14,094 bases of DNA from Nanobdellota archaeon (GCA_018901375.1 JAHIEP010000048.1:1-14094), one strand, 5' to 3'. Shown: positions 1-6,443, counted from the first letter of the stretch. The notes: generated by a model from the sequence alone, not told the origin. Program-made: numbers and translations.

Positions 1-19
1 CCCAAATCTCCCCACCCAA

Positions 20-28
20 TTTTTATAC
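20..28 (-). promoter_or_regulatory. TATA box for a gene starting beyond the left edge
   Basis: The minus strand reads GTATAAAAA here. In this window TATA boxes sit about 25 bp before start codons, which would put the transcription start and probably the ATG of a minus-strand gene at or just outside position 1. No coding start is visible inside the window, so the gene itself is not called. Confidence 0.45.
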
Positions 29-80
29 TCGCCAAGCTACAACCCCACCAAGCCAACAAACAACACACCCAACCCAAAAA

Positions 81-100
81 TTCATCCGCGTTCATCCACG
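81..100. repeat. Decamer repeat, two units
   Basis: Two adjacent 10-bp units, TTCATCCGCG and TTCATCCACG. They share the TCCGCG core with the period-10 arrays at 1467-1496, 11511-11540 and 12111-12140. Confidence 0.7.
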
Positions 101-170
101 TACTATAACACCCCCATGCAAACTACACAACCCAAAACAAAATCCATTTACAAAAATTATATACAATAAA

Positions 171-269
171 TTAAAGGAACTTCACCCGGAAATAAATAAT
201 TAATACCAATAGCAAAACCGAAACCAAAAGACCAAGCACAGAATAAACATCAAACAATTTTCTTGCCAT
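171..269 (-). CDS. Small single-pass membrane peptide (32 aa), hypothetical
   Basis: A 32-codon ORF with ATG at 269 and TAA at 171-173. A short basic start (MARKLF) is followed by one very hydrophobic segment at about residues 10-27 and a basic end (FRVKFL), as expected for one transmembrane helix with positive flanks. The upstream DNA is AT-rich, with a weak TATA-like TTATTAAG about 25 bp before the ATG (288-299), and T-rich DNA follows the stop. No family is recognised. It stands alone, downstream of the heptamer array that ends the glycosyltransferase gene. The length is short enough that chance cannot be excluded; the clean hydrophobic segment and start placement favour a real gene. Confidence 0.42.
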   Translation of the reverse strand: MARKLFDVYSVLGLLVSVLLLVLIIYFRVKFL

Positions 270-320
270 ATAAATTAAAAATATTAATACTTAATAAAAA
301 TTTAGATACTCAAACAAGCC

Positions 321-376
321 CTAACCCCTAACACCTAACAGCTAAAAGCTAACAGCTAAAAGCTAAAAGCTAGTCC
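321..376. repeat. Heptamer tandem array, eight units (CTAAMAS type)
   Basis: Eight contiguous 7-bp units beginning CTA: CTAACCC, CTAACAC, CTAACAG, CTAAAAG, CTAACAG, CTAAAAG, CTAAAAG, CTAGTCC. On the minus strand each unit carries TAG. The TAG of the unit at 363 is the stop codon of the glycosyltransferase gene. Same family as the arrays at 1552-1586, 9010-9093 and 9940-9974. Confidence 0.9.
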
Positions 377-1415
377 CCCAAACCTTCCGACCCTCAAACT
401 TCCTCAAACAAGAATCAATCGTCCTAAATAACTTCCCCTGCTCAAAACTAGCCCCCTCCAACCGAGCCCGATACTTTCCCAAATGATACAAAAAATTCCC
501 AACATCTTTCTCGTTCAACTCCAAACAATACCCTCCAAACCCAGCCCCCTCCAAAAACAAAGCATTAGAAACCTGCTCAAACTGCCCCTTCAATGGAATC
601 GCCAAATACGGCTTCCCTAAATAAATCGCCTCCCCCATCAAACTAAACCCCGCCGTCCCAATCACACACTTACACGACGCCAAATCCCTCAAAAAACTCC
701 CCCTCTTCCGAAACTGCAAATTACCTTTCTTCTTCGCCTTATCAAAACCATAAACAACAAACTCCTCCGGAAAATCCCTCAAAACATCAAGACTCCCCTC
801 ATCACTCTTAGACAAATAAACCAATATCTTCTTCCCATTTTTAACCTTCAACCTAGTAACCTCGTCCCGAACAATCGGAGGAATCACAACCGTCCCCTTC
901 TTCCGAACCTTCGCCCCACCAAACGAACTCACAATAAACTTATCTGCCCTCTTAACTATCCGCTTCACAATATTCTTCGCCACAAAATAATCCTTCAAAT
1001 ATTTAAACGGAACCTTCATCCTCAAATTAGTCAAAGCATGCTGGTTATCAATACTAATCAAAGGAATATCATTCCAATAACTAATAATCGGCACAATCGA
1101 CTCCATATCCGTAATACAAACACTAGGCTTAAACACCCTAACCATCCTATGAAACTTCGGCCAATTCAAAAGCTCCTTAGAAACATTTTTCACATTCCGC
1201 GAAACCGTCTTTCTTTTCTTTACAACTCCCTTATCAAAAACCAAATCTAAACTATTAGCCTCAATACAATCAAACTCATCCTTCAAAGCCCGATACCCAT
1301 CACCATAACTAATTACCTTAACCTTATGCCCCGCCTTCTCCAAATGCCGAATAACAAGCATCGCCCTCGACGAATGTCCATACCCAACTCCAGCAACCCC
1401 ATACAAAATATTCAT
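363..1415 (-). CDS. MurG-like glycosyltransferase (GT-B fold, MJ1255-like)
   Basis: Predicted nucleotide-sugar-dependent glycosyltransferase of the MurG/GT28-like GT-B type, probably acting at the inner face of the membrane on surface glycans or glycolipids; the acceptor cannot be read from sequence. The N-terminal loop GVAGVGYGHSSRA (residues 6-18) is the family's phosphate/acceptor motif. The C-terminal half has the donor-site pattern GTAGFSLMGEAIYLGKP followed by QFEQ and NA. Length, 350 aa, is normal. ATG at 1415 is chosen over an upstream TTG at 1430 because a TATA box lies 25 bp before it and the protein then starts at the first beta strand (MNILYG). The last residues (TSF and stop) are encoded by the heptamer array, so the C-terminus has been set by the repeat. 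It has its own promoter, apart from the SpoIIM operon upstream. Confidence 0.8.
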   Translation of the reverse strand: MNILYGVAGVGYGHSSRAMLVIRHLEKAGHKVKVISYGDGYRALKDEFDCIEANSLDLVFDKGVVKKRKTVSRNVKNVSKELLNWPKFHRMVRVFKPSVCITDMESIVPIISYWNDIPLISIDNQHALTNLRMKVPFKYLKDYFVAKNIVKRIVKRADKFIVSSFGGAKVRKKGTVVIPPIVRDEVTRLKVKNGKKILVYLSKSDEGSLDVLRDFPEEFVVYGFDKAKKKGNLQFRKRGSFLRDLASCKCVIGTAGFSLMGEAIYLGKPYLAIPLKGQFEQVSNALFLEGAGFGGYCLELNEKDVGNFLYHLGKYRARLEGASFEQGKLFRTIDSCLRKFEGRKVWGTSF

Positions 1416-1434
1416 AAACAACCCAATCAAAAAT

Positions 1435-1444
1435 ACTTTAAAAT
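1435..1444 (-). promoter_or_regulatory. TATA box of the glycosyltransferase gene
   Basis: The minus strand reads ATTTTAAAGT, centred about 25 bp before the ATG at 1415, consistent with a leaderless transcript. Confidence 0.55.
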
Positions 1445-1466
1445 ATTATCTACATCACCAAACAAG

Positions 1467-1496
1467 GTCCGCGCAAGTCCGCGTTTGTCCGCGGTC
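1467..1496. repeat. Decamer array, three units (GTCCGCGNNN)
   Basis: Units GTCCGCGCAA, GTCCGCGTTT and GTCCGCGGTC in perfect 10-bp phase. Same family as the two arrays that bracket the hydrolase insert in leuS. It lies in the 157-bp gap between the SpoIIM and glycosyltransferase genes. Confidence 0.85.
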
Positions 1497-1551
1497 AATT
1501 TCTTATGTACTTTTTTAATTTTCACACAAAAAACTAATTAATAAAATCGTA

Positions 1552-1586
1552 CTAACAGCTAATAGCTAACGACTAACCACTAATAG
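1552..1586. repeat. Heptamer array, five units, overlapping the SpoIIM gene end
   Basis: Units CTAACAG, CTAATAG, CTAACGA, CTAACCA, CTAATAG. The TAG of the unit at 1573 is the stop codon of the SpoIIM gene and the next unit encodes its last residues. Confidence 0.88.
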
Positions 1587-2187
1587 CAATCAAAACTCCT
1601 TCAATAATCCCAGCCACCAACAGCAACGGAAAAACCACAAAAACAAAAAACCTCAACCCCTCCCTAAACACATAGCCCACTCCCTTAGCACTACCAAGCT
1701 TTTTACGCTTCCCACCCGAAACACCGAAACACCGAAACACCGAAACACCGACCCTCATCCCAATCCCAATAGAAAAAATCACAGCCGGCAACTCAAAAAT
1801 CCCATGAGGAAACAACTGCCACAAAACCGAAATCCCTTCCTCCATCGCTACCTCCCTAGCCACAAACCCCAACAAATATCCATTAACAACAGTCGTCACC
1901 AACGGCACAACACCAAACCCAATCCCAAAAACAATCGCCATAAAACTCGCCTTCATATTATTAGAAAAAATCATCCAAACAATTTCCCACATCCCCTTTC
2001 CTTCAAGCATCTTAATCATCTCCTCAATAAAAGCAAAAATCTCAGCCCTGAAAAAAAACGGAAAAAGAAACCCAATCAAAAACAACAAAGCAAAAACACC
2101 GACGACAAAAACCATATACCACCGACACTCTTTAAAAAACTCCCAACACTTTTTATACTGCCCAACAAAAAAATTCTCCCTCTTCAT
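1573..2187 (-). CDS. SpoIIM/DUF95 family integral membrane protein
   Basis: A 204-aa multi-pass membrane protein of the stage II sporulation protein M (DUF95) family, which is widespread in archaea with no settled role there. Hydrophobic segments lie near residues 24-46, 80-107, 126-145 and 180-203. The hallmark PHGIFELPA is at 127-135, preceded by the amphipathic NNMKASF region (76-82). Start ATG at 2187 overlaps the upstream stop as ATGA, indicating translational coupling. Residues 147-158, in a soluble loop between membrane segments, are encoded by a period-8 tandem repeat, apparently an in-frame expansion. The stop codon comes from a heptamer repeat. It is the last gene of a three-gene membrane operon. 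Confidence 0.85.
   Translation of the reverse strand: MKRENFFVGQYKKCWEFFKECRWYMVFVVGVFALLFLIGFLFPFFFRAEIFAFIEEMIKMLEGKGMWEIVWMIFSNNMKASFMAIVFGIGFGVVPLVTTVVNGYLLGFVAREVAMEEGISVLWQLFPHGIFELPAVIFSIGIGMRVGVSVFRCFGVSGGKRKKLGSAKGVGYVFREGLRFFVFVVFPLLLVAGIIEGVLIAISG
1716..1751. repeat. Octamer array inside the SpoIIM gene
   Basis: Four full copies of CCGAAACA plus a half copy (period 8), translated in frame as about 12 residues of a loop. Nearly the same unit (CCGAAACC) occurs four times in leuS at 12173-12204. Confidence 0.9.
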
Positions 2188-2432
2188 CTAGCACCTTCCC
2201 TAGATTTATGCCATCTTACATGTCCATCAAACTTTCTATCTATCCCTTTAATTCTGAAACCATTTTTAACAACCTCAAAACTCAATACCCATAATATAGT
2301 TATAATAACAAACTGCAAACCAAGCGTTATAGTATCCATAGTCCAACTTCCCCCAAACAAATACAAAATTATCTGATAAGCCATAAACAACCCAAAAACA
2401 ATCAACAAAATATCAATCCACTTCGTTCCCAT
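2184..2432 (-). CDS. Small two-helix membrane protein (82 aa), hypothetical
   Basis: Two hydrophobic helices (about residues 6-26 and 33-53) are followed by a basic cytoplasmic-type tail ending RWHKSREGAR. No family is recognised. The ATG at 2432 overlaps the TGA of the 30-aa ORF before it (TGATG), and the gene's own TGA overlaps the SpoIIM ATG (ATGA), so all three are probably co-translated. An alternative start, TTG at 2498, would extend it by 22 residues and has a GGTGAT Shine-Dalgarno-like sequence 9 nt upstream. I prefer the ATG because the extension is not membrane-like and would displace the well-formed peptide ORF in the other frame. Confidence 0.62.
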   Translation of the reverse strand: MGTKWIDILLIVFGLFMAYQIILYLFGGSWTMDTITLGLQFVIITILWVLSFEVVKNGFRIKGIDRKFDGHVRWHKSREGAR

Positions 2433-2524
2433 CACAAATACCCCAGCTCCTTTAACAACATCAACCCAGTCAAAAAGACCAACAATCCAATCACCCAATT
2501 CAAAACATCACCAGTTGTCACCAT
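2432..2524 (-). CDS. 30-aa single-pass membrane peptide, first gene of the SpoIIM operon
   Basis: ATG at 2524, TGA at 2432-2434. After MVTTGDVLNW comes one hydrophobic helix (VIGLLVFLTGLMLL, residues 11-24) and a short end, KELGYL. A TATA box lies 25 bp before the ATG, the same spacing as at other genes here, and the stop overlaps the next ATG as TGATG. This ORF runs in a different frame from the TTG-extended version of the downstream gene, so only one of the two readings can be right. Too short for family assignment. Confidence 0.5.
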   Translation of the reverse strand: MVTTGDVLNWVIGLLVFLTGLMLLKELGYL

Positions 2525-2544
2525 AACCAAAAAACAACTTAGAA

Positions 2545-2554
2545 CTATTTAAAA
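2545..2554 (-). promoter_or_regulatory. TATA box of the SpoIIM operon
   Basis: The minus strand reads TTTTAAATAG, centred about 25 bp before the ATG at 2524. Confidence 0.6.
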
Positions 2555-2583
2555 CTACTCAATCAATCGAACAAGCAAAAATA

Positions 2584-2605
2584 ATTGACAACGAAGTTGT
2601 CCAAT
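2584..2605. repeat. Short hairpin with GAA loop
   Basis: GACAAC-GAA-GTTGTC is a perfect 6-bp stem, extended by three more pairs with one bulged C. It lies between the rhomboid gene end and the SpoIIM operon promoter. The same loop type occurs at 2632-2639, 4255-4262 and in the array at 13469-13699. Confidence 0.6.
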
Positions 2606-2611
2606 ATTAAA

Positions 2612-2625
2612 CCTATTACCTATTA
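2612..2625. repeat. Two heptamer units (CCTATTA)
   Basis: Two tandem CCTATTA units, the same unit as in the leuS array at 10017-10044. Immediately after comes GCGAAGC, a mini-hairpin motif. Confidence 0.6.
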
Positions 2626-2651
2626 CCCACAAGCGAAGCGACCTATCACCT

Positions 2652-2676
2652 CGAGATAAATTTTTAATTTATCTCG
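2652..2676 (-). terminator. 10-bp hairpin overlapping the rhomboid stop codon
   Basis: A perfect inverted repeat, CGAGATAAAT and ATTTATCTCG, with a 5-nt A/T loop. The rhomboid stop codon (TAA, 2669-2671) lies within one arm. Position and shape suit a 3' end or processing structure for the TFE-rhomboid transcript. No long U-tract follows it, so its role as a terminator is an inference. Confidence 0.5.
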
Positions 2677-3310
2677 CAAAATACTTACTAATCATCTTCG
2701 TCTTCCTCGGATACTTCTTCTTCAAATAAAATCCATACCCAAGCCCAATAACCAACCCACCCAAATGAGCAACATTACCAATCGGTAAACCAAGCCCCAG
2801 CGACAAAGCCCAAATTCCAAACATCAAAAATATCATCGCCGCCCACATCGGCATCGGTATAACAAAGAAAACCAAAACCGGCAACCTCGGAGTCAAAACC
2901 GCCAACAAACCACCAAGAGCAAAAATCGCACCACTAGCACCAACAGCATAAACATTCAAATCCATCCCAGTAAAAAAAGCAACCAACACAAACAACAACC
3001 CAGCAAAAAGCCCACCAACAAAATATAAATAAAGAAACCGCTTCTTCCCAATCAACTTCTCAACAAAATTTCCAATGAACATCAACGAAACCATATTCAC
3101 AAACAAATGCCCAAACCCAGCGTGCATAAACATACTCGTCAAAAAAGTCCAAAGCCCCCCTCCAGCAAGAATCACCGACGGCATCAAAGCAATCCAAGAA
3201 ACAACTTTCTCCTCCCCATAAACACCTATCAACAAAAAAGCCAAAATAAAAGCAACAACATTCACCGCAATCAAAACTCCAGTATACGTAGACAAAAATC
3301 CCTTTCTCAT
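2669..3310 (-). CDS. Rhomboid family intramembrane serine protease
   Basis: A 213-aa six-helix membrane protein that should cleave transmembrane substrates within the bilayer. The catalytic serine is in GASGAIFAL (Ser126) and the catalytic histidine in AHLGG (His182). The upstream signature FMHAGFGHLFVNM (61-73) supplies the conserved His and Asn residues of the family. There is no extra soluble domain, only a short basic C-terminus. The ATG at 3310 overlaps the stop of the TFE gene (TAATG), so it is translated from the TFE transcript. The coupling with a basal transcription factor is unusual functionally, but may reflect only compact gene packing. The gene ends inside a hairpin. Confidence 0.93.
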   Translation of the reverse strand: MRKGFLSTYTGVLIAVNVVAFILAFLLIGVYGEEKVVSWIALMPSVILAGGGLWTFLTSMFMHAGFGHLFVNMVSLMFIGNFVEKLIGKKRFLYLYFVGGLFAGLLFVLVAFFTGMDLNVYAVGASGAIFALGGLLAVLTPRLPVLVFFVIPMPMWAAMIFLMFGIWALSLGLGLPIGNVAHLGGLVIGLGYGFYLKKKYPRKTKMISKYFAR

Positions 3311-4146
3311 TACTTCCTCCTAGAAATTCTCTTCTTTAACTTCTGAGCCAAACTCAATTTCTTCTTAACAACAGACAACTTTTTAGTCACAACTTTCTTT
3401 TTAGCGACAACCTTTTTAGCCACAATTTTCTTTTTAGCGACGACCTTTTTAGCCACAATTTTCTTTTTCACAGAAACTTTTTTCTTAACAGTCTTCCCCA
3501 AAGCCTTAGCCTTCGCAACTTTCTTCCTAGCCTCCGCCCTAATTCCCTTCATCAACACTTTCCTATCAGCCTCTTCCTTATCCATTTTCTTATCCTCCTT
3601 AGCTCTCTTCTTAGCAATCTTCGCTCTAAGAAGAACAAGCTCGCCCTGAATCAAAGTCAAATCTTTTTCAACTCGAGTAATCTTCGACTTCGTATCTCTA
3701 ATCGACCCACTATTATCCGACAAATCATAAACCTCCGCACATTCCTCACAACTAAACCCATGCTCCAAAGCCTTCTCCTCACCAACCTCAATAGCGCAAG
3801 ATTTACAAGAATAAAACCGCCTCGTCTCTCTACTATCCAAAAGATGTTTAAGTCCATCAATTTTATCCATCAAAGATTTCTCCAACCTAACCAAACACTT
3901 CTCCGTCTTCAGCGTCCAATAATAAATATACCAACCTTTCCGCTTGTCCTTCTTCCTAATAAAAGTAACAAGCCCATCAGCAGACAACTTATATAAAATA
4001 TTCCTAACCTGATTTATCGTCAATTCCATCTTCTTAGCAATACTAAATTCATTAACATCCCTCTTCCCAAATAATATCTCAACAATTCTTCCAGTATTCT
4101 CCCCAGCCATTTCTTCGACGAGATCGTGTAGAAGTTTAACTTGCAT
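3310..4146 (-). CDS. tfe: Transcription factor E (TFE alpha) with lysine-rich C-terminal extension
   Basis: Archaeal TFE, the homologue of eukaryotic TFIIE alpha, aids promoter melting by RNA polymerase with TBP and TFB. Residues 1-85 form the winged-helix domain, with the TFE pattern NQVRNILYKLSADGLV (45-60) and a basic/aromatic wing ending WYIYYW. A zinc ribbon follows: C114xxC117 and C133xxC136. Ordinary archaeal TFEs end near here at about 160-200 aa. This one continues for about 100 residues rich in Lys, Val and Ala, including an 11-residue unit repeated exactly twice, like histone-H1-type or AlgP-like tails, suggesting non-specific nucleic-acid binding. ATG 4146 is chosen over TTG 4155 because the TATA box is 25 bp before the ATG. 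It overlaps the rhomboid gene. Confidence 0.9.
   Translation of the reverse strand: MQVKLLHDLVEEMAGENTGRIVEILFGKRDVNEFSIAKKMELTINQVRNILYKLSADGLVTFIRKKDKRKGWYIYYWTLKTEKCLVRLEKSLMDKIDGLKHLLDSRETRRFYSCKSCAIEVGEEKALEHGFSCEECAEVYDLSDNSGSIRDTKSKITRVEKDLTLIQGELVLLRAKIAKKRAKEDKKMDKEEADRKVLMKGIRAEARKKVAKAKALGKTVKKKVSVKKKIVAKKVVAKKKIVAKKVVAKKKVVTKKLSVVKKKLSLAQKLKKRISRRK
3401..3466 (-). repeat. 33-bp tandem repeat in the TFE tail
   Basis: Two 33-bp units differing at one base encode the same 11 residues (KKIVAKKVVAK, permuted). Shorter, related AKK/VKK units flank them, which indicates that the tail grew by tandem duplication. Confidence 0.85.
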
Positions 4147-4165
4147 CCTTAACAAAAATAAATTT

Positions 4166-4175
4166 CATTTAAATA
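4166..4175 (-). promoter_or_regulatory. TATA box and BRE of the tfe-rhomboid operon
   Basis: The minus strand reads TATTTAAATG, preceded by a purine-rich AAAGG (a BRE-like TFB site), centred about 25 bp before the ATG at 4146. Confidence 0.65.
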
Positions 4176-4229
4176 CCTTTCTCTAAAAGCTCCATCCCGA
4201 ATTAACCAACCCTTCTCATCCGCCAACAG

Positions 4230-4272
4230 CATTCTGAAGCCAACTCATTCTGAAGCGAAGCGTCTCTGAAGC
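4230..4272. repeat. Three spaced copies of TCTGAAGC in the divergent intergenic region
   Basis: CATTCTGAAGC occurs at 4230-4240 and 4246-4256, and a third TCTGAAGC at 4265-4272. A GCGAAGC mini-hairpin motif overlaps the second copy. The repeats lie between the divergent promoters of tfe and the gene at 4328. Confidence 0.55.
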
Positions 4273-4297
4273 ATGTCATTATAAAGTTAATATAAAC

Positions 4298-4306
4298 CTA
4301 TAAAAA
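4298..4306 (+). promoter_or_regulatory. TATA box of the coiled-coil gene pair
   Basis: CTATAAAAA, centred 26 bp before the ATG at 4328, predicts a leaderless transcript. Confidence 0.65.
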
Positions 4307-4327
4307 AGAAATTGATTAACCAACACC

Positions 4328-4990
4328 ATGGGATTATTTAACAAAAAGGAAGAAATACCTTCTATACCTACTACATCCAGGTTACCAGAACTTCCAAAGA
4401 CAGACATTCCCACCGTCGACGAACCAGCACATTCACTACCCGAATTACCTTCCTTTCCTCCAAATTCCAAGAATGAAAATCTTAATCGAGAAATGGTAAA
4501 ATCTGCAGTTGCCGATATGCCATCTCCTGGAGAAGAAGAGGTACACGTGGAAATCCCAAAAGATTTACACATTACAGAAGAGCCAGAAAGGGAATCGATG
4601 ATTCCCTCAATGCCTTCTAAGAAACAAACAACCTATCAAGGAATGCAATCATCAATCGCAGACGCAAACAGCACCGGTCCAATACCAGACCTACCAAAAA
4701 AAGAAACAATTTCAAAAACACCAACGACAACTTGGCAAAAACATACCCCAAACACCGGAGGACAAATCGAGCAACGAGAACCAATCTTTATTAGAATAGA
4801 CAAATTCCAATCCGCACAAAAAAACTTCGAACATATCAAGGACAAAGTTAAAGAAATAGAATCCGTCCTAAAAAAAATAAAAGACGTAAAATCACAAGAA
4901 GAAGTAGAACTAAAAGGTTGGACCGAAGACGTAGAACAAATCAAATCTAGACTAGCCGAAATAGACGCCGGTATCTTCGAGCAAATATAA
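4328..4990 (+). CDS. Hypothetical protein: disordered N-terminus, C-terminal coiled coil
   Basis: A 220-aa soluble protein. Residues 1-150 are rich in Pro, Ser, Thr and charged residues, with short PELP and IPxxP motifs, and look disordered. PIFIRIDKF (about 151-159) then begins a helical coiled-coil region running to the C-terminus, full of Glu, Lys and Ile/Leu heptads. No enzyme motif is seen. I recall similar IRIDKF-plus-coiled-coil proteins as hypotheticals in DPANN genomes, but cannot verify it here. The stop overlaps the next gene's ATG (TAATG), so the two coiled-coil proteins are probably made together and may bind each other. The coding strand is A/C-rich, unlike the T/G-rich coding strands of the minus-strand genes. 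Confidence 0.75.
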   Translation: MGLFNKKEEIPSIPTTSRLPELPKTDIPTVDEPAHSLPELPSFPPNSKNENLNREMVKSAVADMPSPGEEEVHVEIPKDLHITEEPERESMIPSMPSKKQTTYQGMQSSIADANSTGPIPDLPKKETISKTPTTTWQKHTPNTGGQIEQREPIFIRIDKFQSAQKNFEHIKDKVKEIESVLKKIKDVKSQEEVELKGWTEDVEQIKSRLAEIDAGIFEQI

Positions 4991-5355
4991 TGGCCACCGA
5001 AGAGGACCTCTACATATCTATCTCTACAGAAAACTACAGAGAAAACAAATCAAACGTCTTAATGAACCAAGTCCATCTCCTAGAAACCCTAAAACGACTC
5101 AACAACTTAAAAGTTTTAGCAAGACAAAAAAGCGACCTAAAAAAACAACTCTACAAACTATTAACAATAATTCAATCCGACATAAAATCAATCCAAGAAA
5201 AAACACCGACGCCAAAAATCCCAAAAACAGTTCAAATTCAAATAATAGAACAGCAAGAATCAAGAAAAGAACCAATCAAAAAAAATTCGAGACAAGACAT
5301 GATAGAAAATGAACTACTGGAAATCCAAGAAAAACTTAGACAATTAAATAGATAG
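4990..5355 (+). CDS. Hypothetical coiled-coil protein (121 aa)
   Basis: A small, hydrophilic, mostly helical protein. A first helical block (about 22-70) is rich in Leu, Lys and Gln; a polar linker with TPTPKIPK follows; a short C-terminal helix (about 100-121, IENELLEIQEKLRQLN) has clear Leu/Ile heptads. No family is recognised. It is co-translated with the preceding coiled-coil protein by a TAATG overlap, which suggests a heteromeric complex. Its TAG ends at 5355 and the converging gene's stop begins at 5356, so the two genes abut with no spacer. Confidence 0.72.
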   Translation: MATEEDLYISISTENYRENKSNVLMNQVHLLETLKRLNNLKVLARQKSDLKKQLYKLLTIIQSDIKSIQEKTPTPKIPKTVQIQIIEQQESRKEPIKKNSRQDMIENELLEIQEKLRQLNR

Positions 5356-5538
5356 TCATCTGTCCAACAATTCTTTCTTCTTCTCTTTCTCAATTTCAAT
5401 CCCCTCCAACTCTTTCTTATAATAATTAATTAGATATTCGTCTCCTTCTTCAATAACTTTTTCTAATTTCTCCAAATGAATATCACGCTGTCTCTCCAAA
5501 GACTCAATACCTTTTCTTAATCGCTTACTTCTTTTCAT
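5356..5538 (-). CDS. Small basic coiled-coil protein (60 aa)
   Basis: A 60-residue protein made almost wholly of charged helix-forming residues (basic start MKRSKRLRK, then Glu/Lys/Leu/Ile heptads). The ATG at 5538 lies 14 bp inside the end of the upstream nucleotidyltransferase gene in another frame, so it is probably the second gene of that operon. Two-gene units with a nucleotidyltransferase plus a small partner often act as toxin-antitoxin systems, but this protein lacks a HEPN motif and its role is unknown. It could instead be a stabilising partner. Confidence 0.6.
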   Translation of the reverse strand: MKRSKRLRKGIESLERQRDIHLEKLEKVIEEGDEYLINYYKKELEGIEIEKEKKKELLDR

Positions 5539-6310
5539 TCTTCTTTATCAAAATCTCCTGTTTAATCAATTTTTCCAAAATCCAATCATGCATCCTCCAA
5601 GCATCCTTAACCTCTAATAAATTACCAACTTTTTTATCCATCTTAACTTTCGCATACATATCATAAATAACTCCAGACCCCGAAACATCCCTAACCAATT
5701 TTAAAAACTCCTTCCGACTCCACATTTTTTTCTTCATAATACAATCAATAATATAAACCCCTCTCATCCTCAAAACCAAAGAATAAGCAATCGCCCCTTC
5801 CTTTGTCCCCATCTCTTCAGACAATTTCAAATTTTCCTTAACAACCTTCATCGCCGACCGACTAGTCTCAAAATGAAACTTCAAATTTTTCCTAGTCAAT
5901 TCAACCTTCTTATATTTCTCAATAAACTCATCATTAATAATTCCCTTTGCCTCTTTAATCATCGGCAACAACGGCAAAACATTTTTCTCCAACTGCTTCT
6001 CTAACTTGTCAGCCGAAATCAAAATAATCTCATACTTACCTTTCTCAATTCTCTTATCAATTCCACTAGTCACAACCAAAACATCAACGTCGCTATCGTC
6101 AGTAAAATCTCCTCTCCCATAACTCCCAACCAAATAAATCCCGACAACCTTATCCAAACAATCTCCCAAAATCTCAAAAATATCCTTCTTAATATTAATC
6201 GGTTCTTCGACTAAAACAACCTTAGCTTTCCCATTAACCCAACCCTTAGGTAACATCACACAAGCCGAATTCCCAAGCTTAACAACCGACTTAACAAGTT
6301 CCTGTTTCAT
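5525..6310 (-). CDS. DUF2080/AbrB-like domain fused to a nucleotidyltransferase
   Basis: A 261-aa protein with three parts. Residues 1-36 match a swapped-hairpin AbrB/DUF2080-type DNA-binding domain (VVKLGNSACVMLPKGWV). Residues 45-105 are a minimal nucleotidyltransferase with GSYGRG (62-67) and the metal-binding pair Asp74 and Asp76 in DVDVLVV. Residues 140-250 are a helical bundle like those beside MNT domains. Known: proteins with this core transfer nucleotides to proteins or RNA; the target here is unknown. Inference: the DNA-binding head allows autoregulation, supported by GTTTAAAC palindromes at the promoter. The ATG at 6310 sits 25 bp after a TATA-like TTTTAAAC. It overlaps the 60-aa gene downstream and is divergent from alaS. 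Confidence 0.8.
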   Translation of the reverse strand: MKQELVKSVVKLGNSACVMLPKGWVNGKAKVVLVEEPINIKKDIFEILGDCLDKVVGIYLVGSYGRGDFTDDSDVDVLVVTSGIDKRIEKGKYEIILISADKLEKQLEKNVLPLLPMIKEAKGIINDEFIEKYKKVELTRKNLKFHFETSRSAMKVVKENLKLSEEMGTKEGAIAYSLVLRMRGVYIIDCIMKKKMWSRKEFLKLVRDVSGSGVIYDMYAKVKMDKKVGNLLEVKDAWRMHDWILEKLIKQEILIKKNEKK

Positions 6311-6338
6311 GTTTAAACATAGTTTAAACAGTTTAAAA
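6311..6338 (-). promoter_or_regulatory. TATA box with GTTTAAAC palindromes, possible operator
   Basis: GTTTAAAC occurs at 6311-6318 (within the 12-bp palindrome ATGTTTAAACAT, 6309-6320) and at 6322-6329, 11 bp apart, about one helical turn. A third, imperfect GTTTAAAA at 6331-6338 supplies the TATA box, 25 bp before the ATG at 6310. The two perfect palindromes would cover the transcription start, a suitable place for a repressor. Confidence 0.55.
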
Positions 6339-6385
6339 GTCTACCGTCTCCAAAATTACAATATTAACAACCACCACACGTCAAT

Positions 6386-6397
6386 AAATTTTAAAAG
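6386..6397 (+). promoter_or_regulatory. TATA box of alaS
   Basis: AAATTTTAAAAG is centred about 53 bp before the alaS ATG, not 25 as at the other genes. The predicted transcription start near 6417 falls within a heptamer array that runs to the start codon. Confidence 0.55.
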
Positions 6398-6408
6398 CCT
6401 CCTTTCTT

Positions 6409-6443
6409 ACCAATTACCAAGAACTAAAAACCAAAAACCAGAT
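6409..6443. repeat. Heptamer array filling the alaS leader, five units
   Basis: Units ACCAATT, ACCAAGA, ACTAAAA, ACCAAAA, ACCAGAT, ending one base before the ATG. No Shine-Dalgarno sequence is present. The array seems to have lengthened a once-leaderless 5' end. Confidence 0.7.

Noticed and set aside
4279..4572. 97-aa minus-strand Ser/Gly-rich frame opposite the start of the coiled-coil gene
   Set aside because: It is antisense to a gene with a good promoter and ATG; its composition reflects the Pro/Ser-rich opposite strand.
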